NCBI GenBank assembly: GCA_045837725.1
Contig: JBEWZL010000209.1
Coordinates: forward strand, 585,274 to 649,273
DNA: 64,000 nucleotides
Reading direction: 5' to 3'
Origin: Vermamoeba vermiformis
Lineage: Eukaryota > Tubulinea > Echinamoebida
Part shown: positions 1-13,293 of the stretch, in pieces
Numbering within the stretch: the stretch's first letter is position 1
Layout: each line of letters starts with the position of its first letter
The notes under the pieces: generated by a model
What the model saw: the letters and a program-made list of their open reading frames with translations, nothing else
Told to the model about the DNA's origin: nothing
The model's database searches: none
Translations under genes and position numbers: made by a program

Positions 1-3000
1 ATACTGGCGAAGAAAATCAATTGAAGAATGGGACGCTGATGATGTAATACCAGAGCCACGTGCTCTTTCACTATCAGCTTCGAGTGACGCTTTATTATCG
101 AACACAGAGTACTTGATCCCGTTTATTAAAGGTTCGTAAGTTTAATATTGCAAAATCGACACGAGCTAATATATTAATTAGATGGCTCGAAAATATTAAT
201 ACATTGGAGACAATATTATATTACCAGGTAACAAAACTAATTTGTTGCGATCTTGTTTTTTGGCTAATGCTTCTTTAGGAAAAAATTACACAGTTTTATC
301 GACGAATTAATGCCTAATTTTACTGAGGAAGACTCTGTGGTAATCATTTACTCCTTTTTATTTAAACCCGATCTGCTCACGAGATCTTTTGTTGTCCAGG
401 ATTTCGACGATGTGAGCGAACTTAAAATCGCCGATATTAAGAATGTGTTGGGGTATATAGAGACCTATAATTGGGATGATGACGATCCAATCCTGTGGCC
501 CGAAGGCAACAAATTTCAAAATAACTTCTCTCGGCTCATGTTCGATTGCACCGCTGAAATACTCCTAGTCTACATTAATAACGAAAAATGGGAAGACGTG
601 GAGCACATAACAAGGAATATATTTCCTAAAATGGATTTAGCAGGAAGTTTCATAAATCACGAAGCGTAAGTCTAAAATTCAATTTTCTTTAAATATTGTT
701 ATTACACTTTATTAGGAAATTTTAAAATATTAATATGCTTAATAAAGTATATGCGTCAAATTGCTCCAGATCAGCGAGGCACTGCAAGACAAAGCTACTT
801 ACGTGGTTCCATACTTCCACAAAGCAGTCAGTTGCTTCAAAATTCTAAAAGAAGTAACGCCTTTCACGAAAAGAGTATACAGAAGAGTAGTAGACCAACA
901 GATTAAGATGGGCTTGCTCACGCATTACTTGCCTCTACATCCGACAAAACACTTGCATTTCAGATACCCACAGAAAAGCTTCCAAGCTATTGTCTTAACA
1001 AAATTATATCCTTTAATCGAAGGTAATATGCATATATTAATATATTCGATTATTAAGCCATTTCATTTTTAGAACTTGTTCCGATCCTGTTTGCAACAGT
1101 GGCCAAGGTCTTTTACGATCCCAAGTCTGATTGGAGGTCGCGAGCAAGTGCATTGGCGGCTTTAAGAACTGTTTCGATACCTGCTGACGATAAGTTGGCC
1201 TATGGGTTATTTGAGTAAGTACAACCGTAGTTTTTCATACGTGTGTTGGATCTAATATTTTCGTAGATTTGCATTAGACGCTATCAAAATCGATAACGAA
1301 GAAGTATTGCATGCAGGTTTAGTGTTGCTATACGAGACTGCAACTTTTTGCGGTGATATTCATGAACGGATCTCAGATGAGCAAGCGATCTGTTTGTTTC
1401 AGATAGTTACTCAACAAATTCGAAAGCAGCCCGTTCAACACGGGTAAGTTTAATGCTTTATATTATAATTTCTTATTAATGACTCAACCATAGTTTGTTT
1501 CTCGTGGAAATTCTCGGCGAGTTGTTGGAACATCAAAAATCTCCGTGTTTGAGCGATCAACTGCTTGATGAGCTGAATAAGAATGTTCTGTGGCTATTGC
1601 AACAACAAGGAGTCATTAATAACGGCTCTGTTGAGTTCCACGCCCTGAACAAAATTCAAGATCTGGGTAAGATCTTCAGATCAAGAATGCGACCTGTAAG
1701 TAGCGCATCGATTAATACACAACCTGTATCTAATAAGAGCCGCTTAGTATCTGCCAGCATATAAAGAAGTGCTATTCAATATGGCCCTATCAGCCGACTT
1801 GAAGGCGAATCTGACCACAAACGAAGAGATCTTGGCAGTCTACTATGGGCTACGTAAGTAGTTTTATTAATGTATATGCAATGATATAAATCTAATATTT
1901 TTTATTAGTTAAGGATACAGTCGAGGATTTTGACCGAGAAGGAAAGGTACTGATTGATCAAGTACTTCAAAACGCGATCGGATTCGAAGTTCGTCATCCT
2001 CAATTCTTTGCTCTATGTGGAAATATAGTGCAACAGCATCACTTCCGTACCGAAGAAAATAGAGATCAGTTGGCATTAATTATCAAAGCCATGCTGGCTT
2101 TGTTCACTGATCAGATCCATCTGTACGGCCAATCATTATATCCCGATGCGATGCTGCCAGTAGAAATTCCGTCGGATATTCCCGACACTCTCGATCAGTT
2201 CTTGAACGTGACCAAAGATATTATTATTGACAAGAAGGTGACAGCCGACAAAACAGATCTGGCTGAATTTTTCAATTTTGAAGCCACGCCCGAGCCTCAA
2301 GATGTGAAGGAGACTAATAGTCCATATATAGTCAAGGTTAACTTCCTTGATGTCTACGAGAATGATTTTGATCGTGTGGCCATTCGACAGGTAAGCAGAT
2401 CTCAGCACTAAATCCAATTGACCAGATCTGACCTTTCGTATTAGGAATTATCTTCGCATTTTGGCATTGCAGCAATAGAAAATCTCATGGAGATTGCATT
2501 GCGAATGAAGCAAGATTTCCTTCCTTTTGCCCAAACAACACTTCACGTTGCCCTTGCATTGTTCCGCGTAGGAGTTCCACCCAAACACTATTTGACGTTT
2601 GGAATCGGAGAATTGCTCCAATTAATCAAAGACGAGCTCGGAGATTATGACAAGATGCAGTACGTCAAGATTTTGACGCAACGCTTGGACTTCTTTTTCA
2701 CGCACTATTTCGACACATTGCGCGCTCAAAAACTAGTATCATCATTGAATCATTTGTATATGATAGTAAGCACATCTAATATAGATAAGGGTATATTAAT
2801 TAATATTGTCTAGTGTGCGCACTATCAGCTGAAAAATCCGTACATTACACCGACTGTCATTAAATGCATGCTCGATTTTTTCTTGGAAGCAGAACAATCT
2901 CCGCACGACCCTCAATGGCCTAAAGTGGTGCGTACATGATAAAATATGACCTAGTAGTAGTAATCCTGACCTATTTTTAGCTCCCTGAAATCATTCGAAT

Positions 3001-3732
3001 CTACGTTCTCGGTCACCCGCGTAAAACTTATACAGCGTTGTTGAAATCAAAGTTAAAAGAAAGTGGATGGTTTTTAACGACCATAGAGGCCAATGATGTA
3101 AGCACTTATCATAGACTAAGTTTTCGTACCGGAAATCTGACAACGTTTCATAGCATCGTAGAAGCGCTGTCTTTGAAGCATTATCGTTTTTGGTGATATA
3201 TTTTGGAATCGATTATTCGCTGGTAAGTTTTATTTCTTATTTTTTAAGAAAATTAATAATTTTGTAGAGTCTGTTTAATTCTCCACTCCCGACCTTAGAA
3301 CTCTTAAAGAGTAAGTAACTCGGTCATTAGCTTACATATGTGCTTATTATTGTCATGATAGAGGTCAGAGATAGCTGCCTTCAATTTTACATGGAGACTA
3401 AGGCGACTCTGTCGCTGGGTACCAGAGTCTTTTTGGAAGTTTTCATAGTGCTGAGCTCAGCAGCGCTGTTCAAGCAAGAAATATTGGAATTCAGATTTTT
3501 CCAAACGTTCATATTTAATATGGAGATGATTACGGATGCGCTTGAAAAAATTACCAGCGACGAAGAAGTTAAGCAACAATACGGCACTGGCAACGATGAA
3601 TTTGATAAGTTTATTGTCGAGGATATATTGGAGGCTCATCACGGATTTACGGCTTGGTATTGGGTCGGCGTGTTGAAGCATTACGGAAGAGTGCTTGCTT
3701 TGGAGAATAGTGAAGACAAACCTCCTGAATAA
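1..3732 (+). CDS. Large helical-repeat protein, 5' end outside window
   Basis: The 3' portion of a gene in more than a dozen exons; reading is already open at base 1 (W-R-R-K-S-I-E-E-W). Exons join in frame across short introns, for example with donors near 1215, 1445 and 1696, and end at the TAA at 3732. The product is almost entirely amphipathic alpha-helix with HEAT/ARM-like helical pairs (around 1080-1440 and 2450-2810). I see no enzyme motif, signal peptide or membrane segment. The style is that of a scaffold or transport adaptor such as a karyopherin or another HEAT protein, but I do not recognise the family. Real-gene status is well supported by in-frame splicing; function is unknown. 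Confidence 0.75.
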
Positions 3733-3902
3733 ACTTAAAGCTTACTCCACATCATCGTGTTATTTATTAAGTGTTCTGAAACGGATCGTCTTTGGTGCCA
3801 CTGTGTTTTTATTGCGGATTCAGGTTTTGACCAATTTTGACCGACGCATAACTGAGAAGTTCGTGGCGATTTCTTCTTTATATATTCTGTAAAATAGCAA
3901 CG

Positions 3903-5005
3903 ATGTCGGACGAAGACAGCTCAGGAAATAAAAATGAAAGCGATTCGGCGATCAGAGAACAAGATCGATACTTGCCGATCGCGAATATCAACCGTATTAT
4001 GAGGAAGTCTTTGCCTAATGCAGCAAAAATATCCAAAGACGCTAAAGAGTGCGTTCAAGAATGCGTATCAGAATTTGTGAGCTTTATTACCTCAGAGTAA
4101 GTAAATTTTTATTTTCGGTTCGAGATCTTGCTTTTAACAATTCCGAAAAATATTATAATAATCACAAAAAATATTTGGTTGCAATTGAAAGCGTAATATA
4201 GCATTAGAACCTTAACAGAATTAATTCCAAAATTAATTTAATTTTCGAGAAATTATACTAACCGGCGAATGATTAGAGCCAGCGAGAAGTGCGTCAATGA
4301 GAAAAGAAAAACAATTAATGGAGATGATATTATTGTCGCTTTATCTACATTAGGCTTTGATAATTATGTTGAGCCGCTCCGTCTTTATTTGCATAAATTA
4401 CGCGAGGTAAGTAACAGCTTTCCGAATATTGAAAATTAATTGTAACACATACGGCTTATTTACTAAGTTTAATTTGTGATATATTTTAAAGTACAATTCA
4501 CAATCACAAACGAAAAAACCATCGTCAAAGCGAGGCGGTGAAGAAAGTTCCTCGGGTCCAAAGCAGAGTGAAGTGCCTGCAATGAATGCTGTCGCTATTC
4601 CACCCACTATGTATGCTAATTATAGCGTAAGTACTACTGACCAATTATTGATAGTAACATTTCTCTCGAGATCTTCTATTACTTTTCATTTGTAAGGTTT
4701 TGACGTTCGATTAAAATTCTAATTTACGAAGTATCGATATCGCACTTATTATAAGTAAATAGTGTTATATACTGGATGGTCCAAAACAATAATGCAAATT
4801 GAGTTTTCGAGCAGATCTTTTGAGCTCACTTTGTTTTGCTTGCCTTATTTTATTCTAACAATGCATCATATTCGTATAGAACTACGCAGTGCCACCAGGT
4901 TTTCCCAAAACAGGTGCCTACGTGATCACACCTGGCGGCATCCCAGCTGGTACAATGGTTGGAGGTGAGCCGTCCACGCCACCTGAACAAAGCACGCAGC
5001 AATAA
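3903..5005 (+). CDS. NF-YB / CBF-A / HAP3 histone-fold transcription factor subunit
   Basis: Four exons. The first begins [14 protein letters not shown] and enters the NF-YB core: [21 protein letters not shown], then [25 protein letters not shown], then [27 protein letters not shown], which is a nearly complete NF-YB histone fold. In the known family this subunit pairs with NF-YC and, with NF-YA, binds CCAAT boxes in promoters. A Ser/Gly-rich linker and a Pro/Gly-rich tail ([17 protein letters not shown]) follow the fold. Start chosen as the first ATG, placing a normal short acidic N-terminus before the fold. It is tail-to-tail with the pyruvyl-transferase-like gene. Identification is firm; target promoters cannot be told. 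Confidence 0.96.
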
Positions 5006-5443
5006 TAATAAGACTAGTATTATTATTTAAATAGTCAAATTTAATAAATGTAAAATAAGTATTGTAGCAAAAAGTTATCAAATATCTACCGGATGCCAAC
5101 AGGAGGCAGTAAGTTAATTAATAATTATGGTAAGCAAAAAATTGCGTTTTTCTTCGTATAAATTCAAGAGCCGCTCAACACCGGACGAACTGAACACAAA
5201 ACGGACAAAGTACTAATCCCTCTCATATTGTGTGGCGAAATTGCTGTGGCTTACACAGAATAGATCCGCTTGCGTAACCTAAAGCTGATAAAGGACCGCA
5301 ATTTTGGAATAACATGTATTGTAACGATTAGTGTCTAATGCATTTAATTAGTTCGGAGCTCGATGATTCGCAGGGTGGTTTTATTCTATGTACACTACTA
5401 TGTTACAACAAGCACTGTTCGTACCCAATAAGATAAATTGCAA
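5006..5443. other. Convergent intergenic region, no gene seen
   Basis: This lies between the stops of NF-YB (+) and the pyruvyl-transferase-like gene (-). It is AT-rich and probably holds both 3' untranslated regions. I see no convincing ORF, RNA gene or repeat. Confidence 0.6.
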
Positions 5444-7898
5444 TTAATTTTTCAGCTTTGAAATAATCTTTGCAGCTATTTCAATGGCGGCTTCTATATC
5501 AGGGGCATAATACGCGTTCAATACGGCGTCAGTACATTCCGGAAAATGGTCCGCAAGTGAGGATCTGACACGTGTCAATTTTCGGTAATTGTTGTCAATG
5601 TAAACCACCGGTCGGTCAATCAAAGTTGCCATAATTGATGCGTGCAATCGATCGGAAATGATCACGCGACCGCGACTAAGCATTGTATTGCCTAATTGGG
5701 TTCGATATGACACCATTGCCTCGATGCTTTGGTCTTTGCCAGGATATAGATATCGATCTGGTAGTATCGATGTGATATTACTAACTACCTCGTCCGCCAT
5801 TTTCGCCACGGGAAATCCCAAAATAGGAAAGTCGAAAAATTCCGCTGTCAAGTCCGCTTTCTTGGCCAAGTCCTTTATAGTTTGCTTGTCTAATGTAGTG
5901 TATTAGTATTGTTAGATAATACGCACTATTGATATAGTTTAGTCCTTACTTGAAATAGCAGATTCGAAGTCTTGTCGGATCAAGAAAAAAAGATCCACGA
6001 CAGGATCTGCATTAGGCAACAACGGTCCGAGCATGAAAGCCGCATCGGGTAAGTAAATAGCCTTTTCTAATTTAAACCTATCTTTGGCCAATTGCAAGGA
6101 TTCGTTGTCTCGAAGCGTCATCGTCAAGTTTGGGTGTCTGTAGCTTTTCACCGCCAGATCCAACCGTTCTTGTGATTTGTAGTGGATACTTTGCGGTAAC
6201 ATGACTAATCGTGCGTTATATAAAAAGTTGTCGTAGCCAATCACATTGATCAGCTGCCATCGATCGCTATCTGCTTCGGGATAAATGTCACCCACATTGC
6301 CACCACCTGTCATGAACAAAACTCCGTTGTGAATGTCAATTTGTCCCTAAATAAAACAAAGCTCATATTAGCACCACTGATCTTATGATAACTTATAAAG
6401 TCGGTCCCGAATTAGTCAATTTTTCAGATGTGGATGTGTCACGAATCCAATTACTTACGGTTATCAGTAGATTATACGATTTGAAATTATCAACGAGCGT
6501 AGGTGAGCGTTGTGCTATTTGTCCATATATATTCCATAGTGTAGTCTGGCCGTTGTAAATGAACGCATCGCCCAAGTTCCAATGATCCGGAAAATGAACG
6601 ACCGCAAAGTTAGCGTTGGGTCTGATCATAGATGATACTTGATCTATATATAGCGATCGTGTTTTGTGCAGGCACTGCTGTCGCATTTGCTTTCTCACGC
6701 CTACTGGCATGGATCTGTCGTTGAAATCGATCAATGGGATCTCGACACTTGGTTTCTTAAACGTTGTTTGTTCGATATTATAATCGATCTTTTGAGGTAA
6801 ATTTTGCAATTGTGCGTGCACCATAAACAGCACAAAAGTCACAATGATGACACCTGTCAATTTTTGAGTCGCGTAGTTGTTGTGCTGTTGCATGATTCGA
6901 GGCGTTATAATATCGTTGTAATGCTGATCTATCAACGGCTCTTCATCAAATCTATTATATGCAGCCATGGCTATCAATACCATCGATATTAAGATGATCA
7001 GTAAGGGGATCCCGGAACTCGTCAAGATGGCAGATGTGACTCCACAAATAAGACTCGCAGTAACAGTGGCCGTTTGCTTCGTTGTTGGTAATGATTGCCT
7101 CGTGAATATGAAAGCTAAACAAGCCAAAGCACCGCTTGCAATCAGCAATTTTAGATCCGGAATTCGGTTCATGAACGAGTCCCGTTCGACAGGTGACATG
7201 AGCCACAAGACGAGACACAACGTTGCGTCGGATACGATGTCCGATTGAACGACTATCATCTTCGTGTGCTGAGAGGATAATTTCTTGGCTTCTAGTCTGA
7301 TTATCGATGAACTCGCTGCGAAAGCCACATCCAGCAATGAAATCGACTTGTTTGCTCGTAGAAACAAAATTGAGCCGACCAAACTGAGCCACAGCATCTT
7401 CTTATTGTCTATTTTCTGCTCCATAGCATTGGTAGCAGTAATTGCCAGCAACTAAAAGCCACAAATTAATTAGGTCCGAATTTAATACACGTGATTTTGT
7501 GCTGTTGCTGATTTATCATTAAATATGCCGGCATATCGGTAAGTCCGTCGTAATTTTTAAGATATCGAAATTCATGTAATCATGATAACGGAAGTGTTCC
7601 GCGTGTAATTTACCTGGATCAAAACGTATGAGGTTAGATCGACGTTGCTTATTGCCAAAAAGAATAGTAACAGGTCGCTTCCTCTATAAATAGCCAGTTC
7701 TACGTTCGCCGCGTTGAATATACGGGTTTCTTTGTTCATTCCTTGCAGCATCCCGTTATAAATCAGAGCCATCGCAGCACAGGCCATAGTTAATATCATA
7801 GGGGCTGATAATATCGATAGAAAATAATATGAGAACAGTATTCTGGCCGTTTCAGCGGCGATGCCAGCAATAACATCGCACTGGCACCAAATCCGCAT
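5444..7898 (-). CDS. Membrane-anchored polysaccharide pyruvyl transferase-family protein
   Basis: Read on the minus strand. The N-terminal half, about 7898-6830, is a run of hydrophobic segments (ILFSYYFLSILSAPMILTMA, LLLFFLAISNVDL, LLIILISMVLIAMAAY, LTGVIIVTFVLFMV), suggesting a multipass membrane domain. The C-terminal half is the pyruvyl-transferase fold: VVHFPDHWNLGDAFIYNG, then GVLFMTGGGNVGDIYP, LVMLPQSIHYKS, MTLRDNESLQLAKDRF, and late RGRVIISDRLHASIMATLIDRPVVYIDN. In this family (bacterial CsaB/WcaK-like; also found in protists) the domain adds pyruvyl ketals to glycans or acts as a related sugar transferase. The start is uncertain: ATG at 7898 is used, but an open stretch to 8130 (MQFQILDNRFNYN) may supply an upstream exon. 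A Golgi/ER glycan role is inferred. Confidence 0.8.
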
Positions 7899-8356
7899 GG
7901 TATACCAATTCTGATTCTTATTCTACTTATTCTATCTAAAAATTATGCCTCAACATGTGTCGTTCATGTTGTGCATAAATAAATTCCAATAAACTGAAAC
8001 ACAACATTGGCAATGCAGAAAGATTCTGCCTGACAAATGACGGCTTTAAATTTAATTCGGGTATTTGAACGATTTCGTCAGCTTGACGATAGTTATAATT
8101 AAATCGATTATCTAATATTTGGAACTGCATAAATATTCGTAGCTTTTTGAATTGGGGGTGAGGATCCTGCGTAGATCTCTTCTAACTTCTCGATAGTGGT
8201 ACGTTGATAAGGATAGAAATAATTTTCATGTACCTACAGATGCTAATCAACTCCTGGGTCTGTCGAGATAGATTTATCAAATTTATTCGCTGCGAAAAAA
8301 AAACCAACGGTGAACGGTGAATGACTAATTAACTAACATAAGCCACATAATACAAC

Positions 8357-8980
8357 ATGCAGGTACATTTAATTGTATTGAAGAATTAGTATTTGCACGT
8401 TGACTAAGCAATTTTATTCTTATTAGAGTTCAGAGAAAGATCAGTTCAGAACTTATTTGAAAAAATCAGGAATTATCGATGCGCTTACCAAAGGTAAATA
8501 TTGATATTAAGAGATGTGAATATTGCAAGCTTGATCGTTGAATGCATTTGCTCGATCTGAAAATTAATAAAATTTCTCGATTGTTGGTTATAATTTATCG
8601 TGCCTAATTCTATTGAGCAAAAATATTAATAATTAATAAGCAATATTTTGGCCATTAAATAAATTATCTAACAATTTTTTTATGATCTTAGTGCTCGTAG
8701 CTGTTTATGAAGACCAAGAAAAACCAAAAGATTCTGTCGAGTATCCTTATTAATAATACGCATAATATAATATAGATAGCGTACTAATCGTCATTTATTT
8801 GAAATTTGAGCATAAATTTCGAACTTCAATTTTGCTGTTGATCTGATCCTTAACTACTCGCTTAGATTTCTTAAAAAGCACTTAGGACCTGTAATTGGTG
8901 TTGATATTGAAGCCTTAGAAAAAGAAAATGCAGAATTGAAAGCTAAAGTTGAACAGTTGAGCAAACAACAAGCGGATTAG
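8357..8980 (+). CDS. MYCBP: c-Myc-binding protein (MYCBP/AMY-1) homologue
   Basis: Four exons (8357-8362, 8427-8493, 8692-8740, 8866-8980) encode about 78 residues. The splices restore the MYCBP signature: KDQFRTYLKKSGIIDALTKV, then LVAVYEDQEKPKDSVEFLKK, then HLGP, followed by a short coiled coil (IEALEKENAELKAKVEQL). This order and length match the animal protein, which binds Myc and AKAP proteins and is also linked to cilia and flagella. No single exon is long enough to stand out alone, so this gene is easy to miss. The first coding exon holds only ATGCAG. The last base of exon 3 completes a Glu codon with exon 4. Identification is from remembered family motifs and is strong. Confidence 0.9.
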
Positions 8981-9319
8981 ATCCGATCGGTCAGTTTAAA
9001 ATGTGAAGCTTAATTTTAAATTATGCATCATATTTCTCTATTTGTTAATAGTAATATACTTGTAATAAAGAGCTTCTATTTAGATCATTATTTTCAATTT
9101 CAAGTTCGATCGGTCGATCAAATTCCAAGCCGATCTCAGTTTTGTTCTGATAGACTTGATAATTCGCCATTACATGACATCTGTAATGTTCATAATATAG
9201 GCAAATCACAAAGCGTATTCTTTGAATAGATTCTTTTTTTGGTCCGATCTCGAAATTTGATTGCAAGAAAGATATTTCAGTTGGAATCAATTTAACAACA
9301 GTAGTTACTACATCTCAAG

Positions 9320-12300
9320 ATGTCTTCTAACGCACCACCTGGTCGTCATACTATTAAGGTCTCAAGTAAGTAATCAAATCTTCTTAGCGGATCCCGAGTA
9401 ACTTTTTTGACTTGTTGATTTTAGTCTTACAGATCGACAAACTATTGGATAAAACGATAGGTCAGTATATAATTAATGGTAATATAATATTTAGCAATCT
9501 AAATTACTCGCAGGTGCACAGTATTTTTGCGAGTTATTTGTGTCAACCGAATCTGAAGGCTACAAGGTCGAAAAAAGCACTGAATATAAGACTGATAAAA
9601 CAGAAGTAGAGACTTTTAAATGGGACAAGCCAAATGAATTTTCGATGTAAGTCTAATTAAGATCCGTAAATTGACGTTGCATTTTTAATGCCGAATCCAG
9701 CGATTTACCAGCCAAAGCTGAAGCTATAGTTGTATTCTTATTTGCAAAAAAGAAGGGATCGAAAGTACGTATTAACTAAAGATACGCCGATAATCTTTTT
9801 TGTGCACGTCAAGCGTAACTGATTTTTTGCTACATCCGCAGCGCGAAGAAGTTGGATACTTGCGTATTAACTTGGACGATATTACTTCTAATGACAAGAA
9901 GTGGTTCGTATTGCATAGCACCAAAAAAGAGCAAACTTTAGGTGCAGGTCTTCTTTACATCGATCTAAAATACGGAGTAAGTAATCTCATGTAAATTCTT
10001 CCATATAATTTTGATAATTTGATTCATATTCAACCCGTAACGATAGGAAATTTGATTCAAAAATGCGTAACAGGCTAATTATGTCAAGGAAAAAATCTAA
10101 CCGGAAATTTCTATATTTAGAATAAGTTAGGACACGCTGCAACAGCTGTCGGAAGTGTATTTAAGAAACTCACAAATATAGTCACTGATAGTGGGCCTTC
10201 TGCCAAACAAAAAAAGCAATTTAAAGAGGAGCGCAAAAAAACTGTTGACACGAAGATTGGATTGGGCTATAAATCTGGAACGATTTCGTTGAAGTAAGTA
10301 ATTATAGAATATTTAGCTAGACGAGTCATATTAACAAGTATTGAAAGATTTTTGTATATTCCGCCTGGTCTGAAACGAGAAGGATGTTTGTGCGTAACAG
10401 GTACGTACCAGTATTTGTTATTAGATTTATTCATAGTCATAATTAGCCCTATTTGGTGTACAAGTTTTCGTTCGCACGAATTTTACTCTAGAAATGAACA
10501 TTAATGTTTTGTCCGATGCAGTTTTGTCAGGCGCCAATCTCGATGCCAAGGACGTTGATGGAACTTCCGATCCATATGTAAGTACTACTCGACAAGCGTT
10601 CCAATTTGATATAATATAAAGGCTTACCGTAAAATTGTAACAGGTCAAAATGACGCTGAACAACGTGACCGCCGTGAGTCAAATTATCAAGTCGAATTTG
10701 AACCCAATCTTCAACTACGAATGTCAATTTGTTATTCCACCAAACTTTGAATTATTCACGCAATTGCACATTGAAGTCTGGGACTACGACAAAGTGACCA
10801 ATGATGATTTGATCGGCACCACGGATGTGATACTCGATGAGTTCATTGAAGTTAATAATAGATCTCACACTGAATGGGAATTAGTATTGCCGTTGTTGCG
10901 ACGAGAGAAACCGGTCGTGGACAAGCTGGATGGCACTAAAGAAGGAAATTCTTACAAGAAGATTGGTTACAAGCCTAAATATCCTATCGCGCTAATTCCT
11001 GGTAATTATCGCACATTTAAATATCGATTTCAATCGTCGAACAACCTTTTCAAGTTTTTCAACGTCCGTGTTTTTTGGTGAAGGTTTACTGAGTCTATTT
11101 TTAGGTCTTGCCTCTAGTGTGCTCGAAGTCAAAGAAGGTGACAAGTACTGGCAAAATGAACGAATTTGGCTCTCATTGGCCAAAATCAACGCCGGAAAAG
11201 TCGATCACGTGACTAACAGTAAGTGCGATACTTTGCAACGATTTTTCACCAATCTAATGATTTCCTTTTTTAGAATCGAACATGAAGAGCTCTAGCGAGG
11301 CCAAAGCCAACAAAAAGAAAGACAAGAAAGGCGATTACTCGATTAGGAAACAAAAGCTGTTGACGCAGAACAAGTGGGTGGACCACATGTGCCTCTCAGA
11401 AAAAGACAACACGAGCGATCCACCAGGCATCAAAGTGCGCGCAATGAAAGGTCATCAAGCCATCAGTTACTTGGCCGACGGTCTGGCCAAGAGCATCGCT
11501 TACGTAAGTACCTCAGCGCCTGCTTAGTTATTAACACTTCCTAATTTGGTAATCGTACGTAGGTCATGGGTCCGTTGATTGAAAATTTGATGGCTTTTGG
11601 CTATGACGAAAAGAATCTCGTTGCTTTGCCGGTAAGCAGCTTTGACACGTGTCAAACTTTTGGATTGATGAATAACGAACGACTAACCAAACGTGTTTGC
11701 AGTACGATTGGAGATTGCCACTGCCAGCCCTCGAAACGCGTGACAAGTACTTCACAGAAGTCAAAGAGGAGATTGAAAAACTGTACAAAAACACCGGGCT
11801 GCCCGTCGTAGTTGTCTGCCACAGCATGGGCAACAGGTGCGTCAAGGCCATCTTAACAACGATGCTTATTCTCAGTTTGTAACGATACTTATTACGTATT
11901 GTAGGGTGTTCCAGTACTTCCTCAATTACACTAAGAAACATTTCGGTGGTCAAAGTTGGATCGACAAACACATCCACACTTTTTACGCCGTTGGAGCTCC
12001 GTTCTTAGGCTCACCAAAGATTCTTCGATCACTTGTATGTGCTAATATAATTCAGCATTTGTTTCTTTGCCTAACTTGATATTGTAGGTTTCAGGCGAGC
12101 GTATGGGATTGGATTTCTTCTTGTCAACTTCCGAGGCATTGAAATTTGCACGTACTTTGGGCAGTTTTCCGTGCTTGTTGCCAATGGGCATCACTAAGCA
12201 CTATCAGCCCAAGATCTTCACGTACGTCAAGAAAGAAGAGTTGAACGTGGACAACAAGGAGAAGAACGGTTCCTTGGTTGTCAAAGCCAAGAACTACGAG

Positions 12301-13051
12301 TGGATTGGACACAACGTCACGTCAATTTTAACGCTTGCTGGTGCTGAGGTACGTGCAGCCTAAACCTCTCTAAGAAGTACTCATTCGTCGCATATTTATA
12401 GCGTCAACTGGAAGTGTTCAAGAAGACCTACCAAGCCAATTCACTCTACGGAGGCAGTGAAGAGAGCGAAGTCATTTTGAAAGCTCCTCCCGTCAAGAAG
12501 ATGCGTCATATATACGGTATGTAGCATTACCAAGTATTGTTGCAGGCATGCTTTTGACACGTGTCATCGCAGGTGTCAACTTGAACACGGAGAAGTTGTA
12601 CTTTTACCGCTTCAACAAAGAGAAGAAGAGACTTGATTTGGACAAAACATTCGACGGGGCTGTGGAGGACTTCCCTGGCTACAAGTTCTTGGACGTAAGT
12701 CTCATTTCCTAATTTGGCAACGGAGGCACGTTACTGACACGTGTCTCAAGGGCATCGGCTACGAGTGCAGTGACACACCGCAACAAAACGCCAAGAAATT
12801 CACGGGATTTATGAAGAACTGTTCTGGTGATGCGACAGTGCCTTACGAATCACTCAATTACTGCATGAATTGGAAAGACGATCTGGATCTGGAAGTTATC
12901 GGTAAGCAGAGGAATAATTTGTCGGGAGTTTGTACAATAGACTAATGTGGTGCTATTTCTAGAGCTTGAAAAGGCGGAGCATCGCGACATTGTTAGCACG
13001 ACCATGTTTTTCCGTTTGTTGATCGAATACGTCGCTGAGAAGTCAATGTAG
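9320..13051 (+). CDS. C2-domain LCAT/phospholipase-type acyltransferase
   Basis: A many-exon gene of roughly 900-1000 residues. Two C2-like regions come first: about 9350-9970 (GRHTIKVS...YLRINLDDITSNDKKWFVL) and about 10490-10900 (DVDGTSDPYVKM, SNLNPIFNYECQF, IEVWDYDKVTNDDLIG). The lecithin:cholesterol acyltransferase fold follows: YPIALIPG, GPLIENLMAFGYDEKNLV, PYDWRLP, VVVCHSMGNRVFQYFL with the nucleophile Ser, then GDATVPYESL with the likely Asp and EHRDIVSTTM with the likely His. The usual G-H-S-M-G elbow reads C-H-S-M-G. Family members move or hydrolyse an acyl chain of a phospholipid. The C2 domains suggest Ca2+/phospholipid membrane recruitment at the cytosolic face, since no signal peptide is seen. 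Start chosen at MSSNAPPGRHTIKV. Confidence 0.92.
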
Positions 13052-13293
13052 ATCGTTTATTATTATGTGATGTTTGCTTTTGATTGACTGGCATTATTTA
13101 TTTGTACAGTAAATTAGTTGTTCGTTAGTCTTCGATCTCGATCTTGGTACGTCTTTTCTTTTAACTCCTTGGTCATATAACTGAACGCTATGTGTTTCCA
13201 TTATACCCTTTGTTTTCTATCCCTAGCTCCAAGACTATTTATTTCGTTGAAGCGAAAGAAATTGATAGTTTCAGACTACTTTAACACAACACA

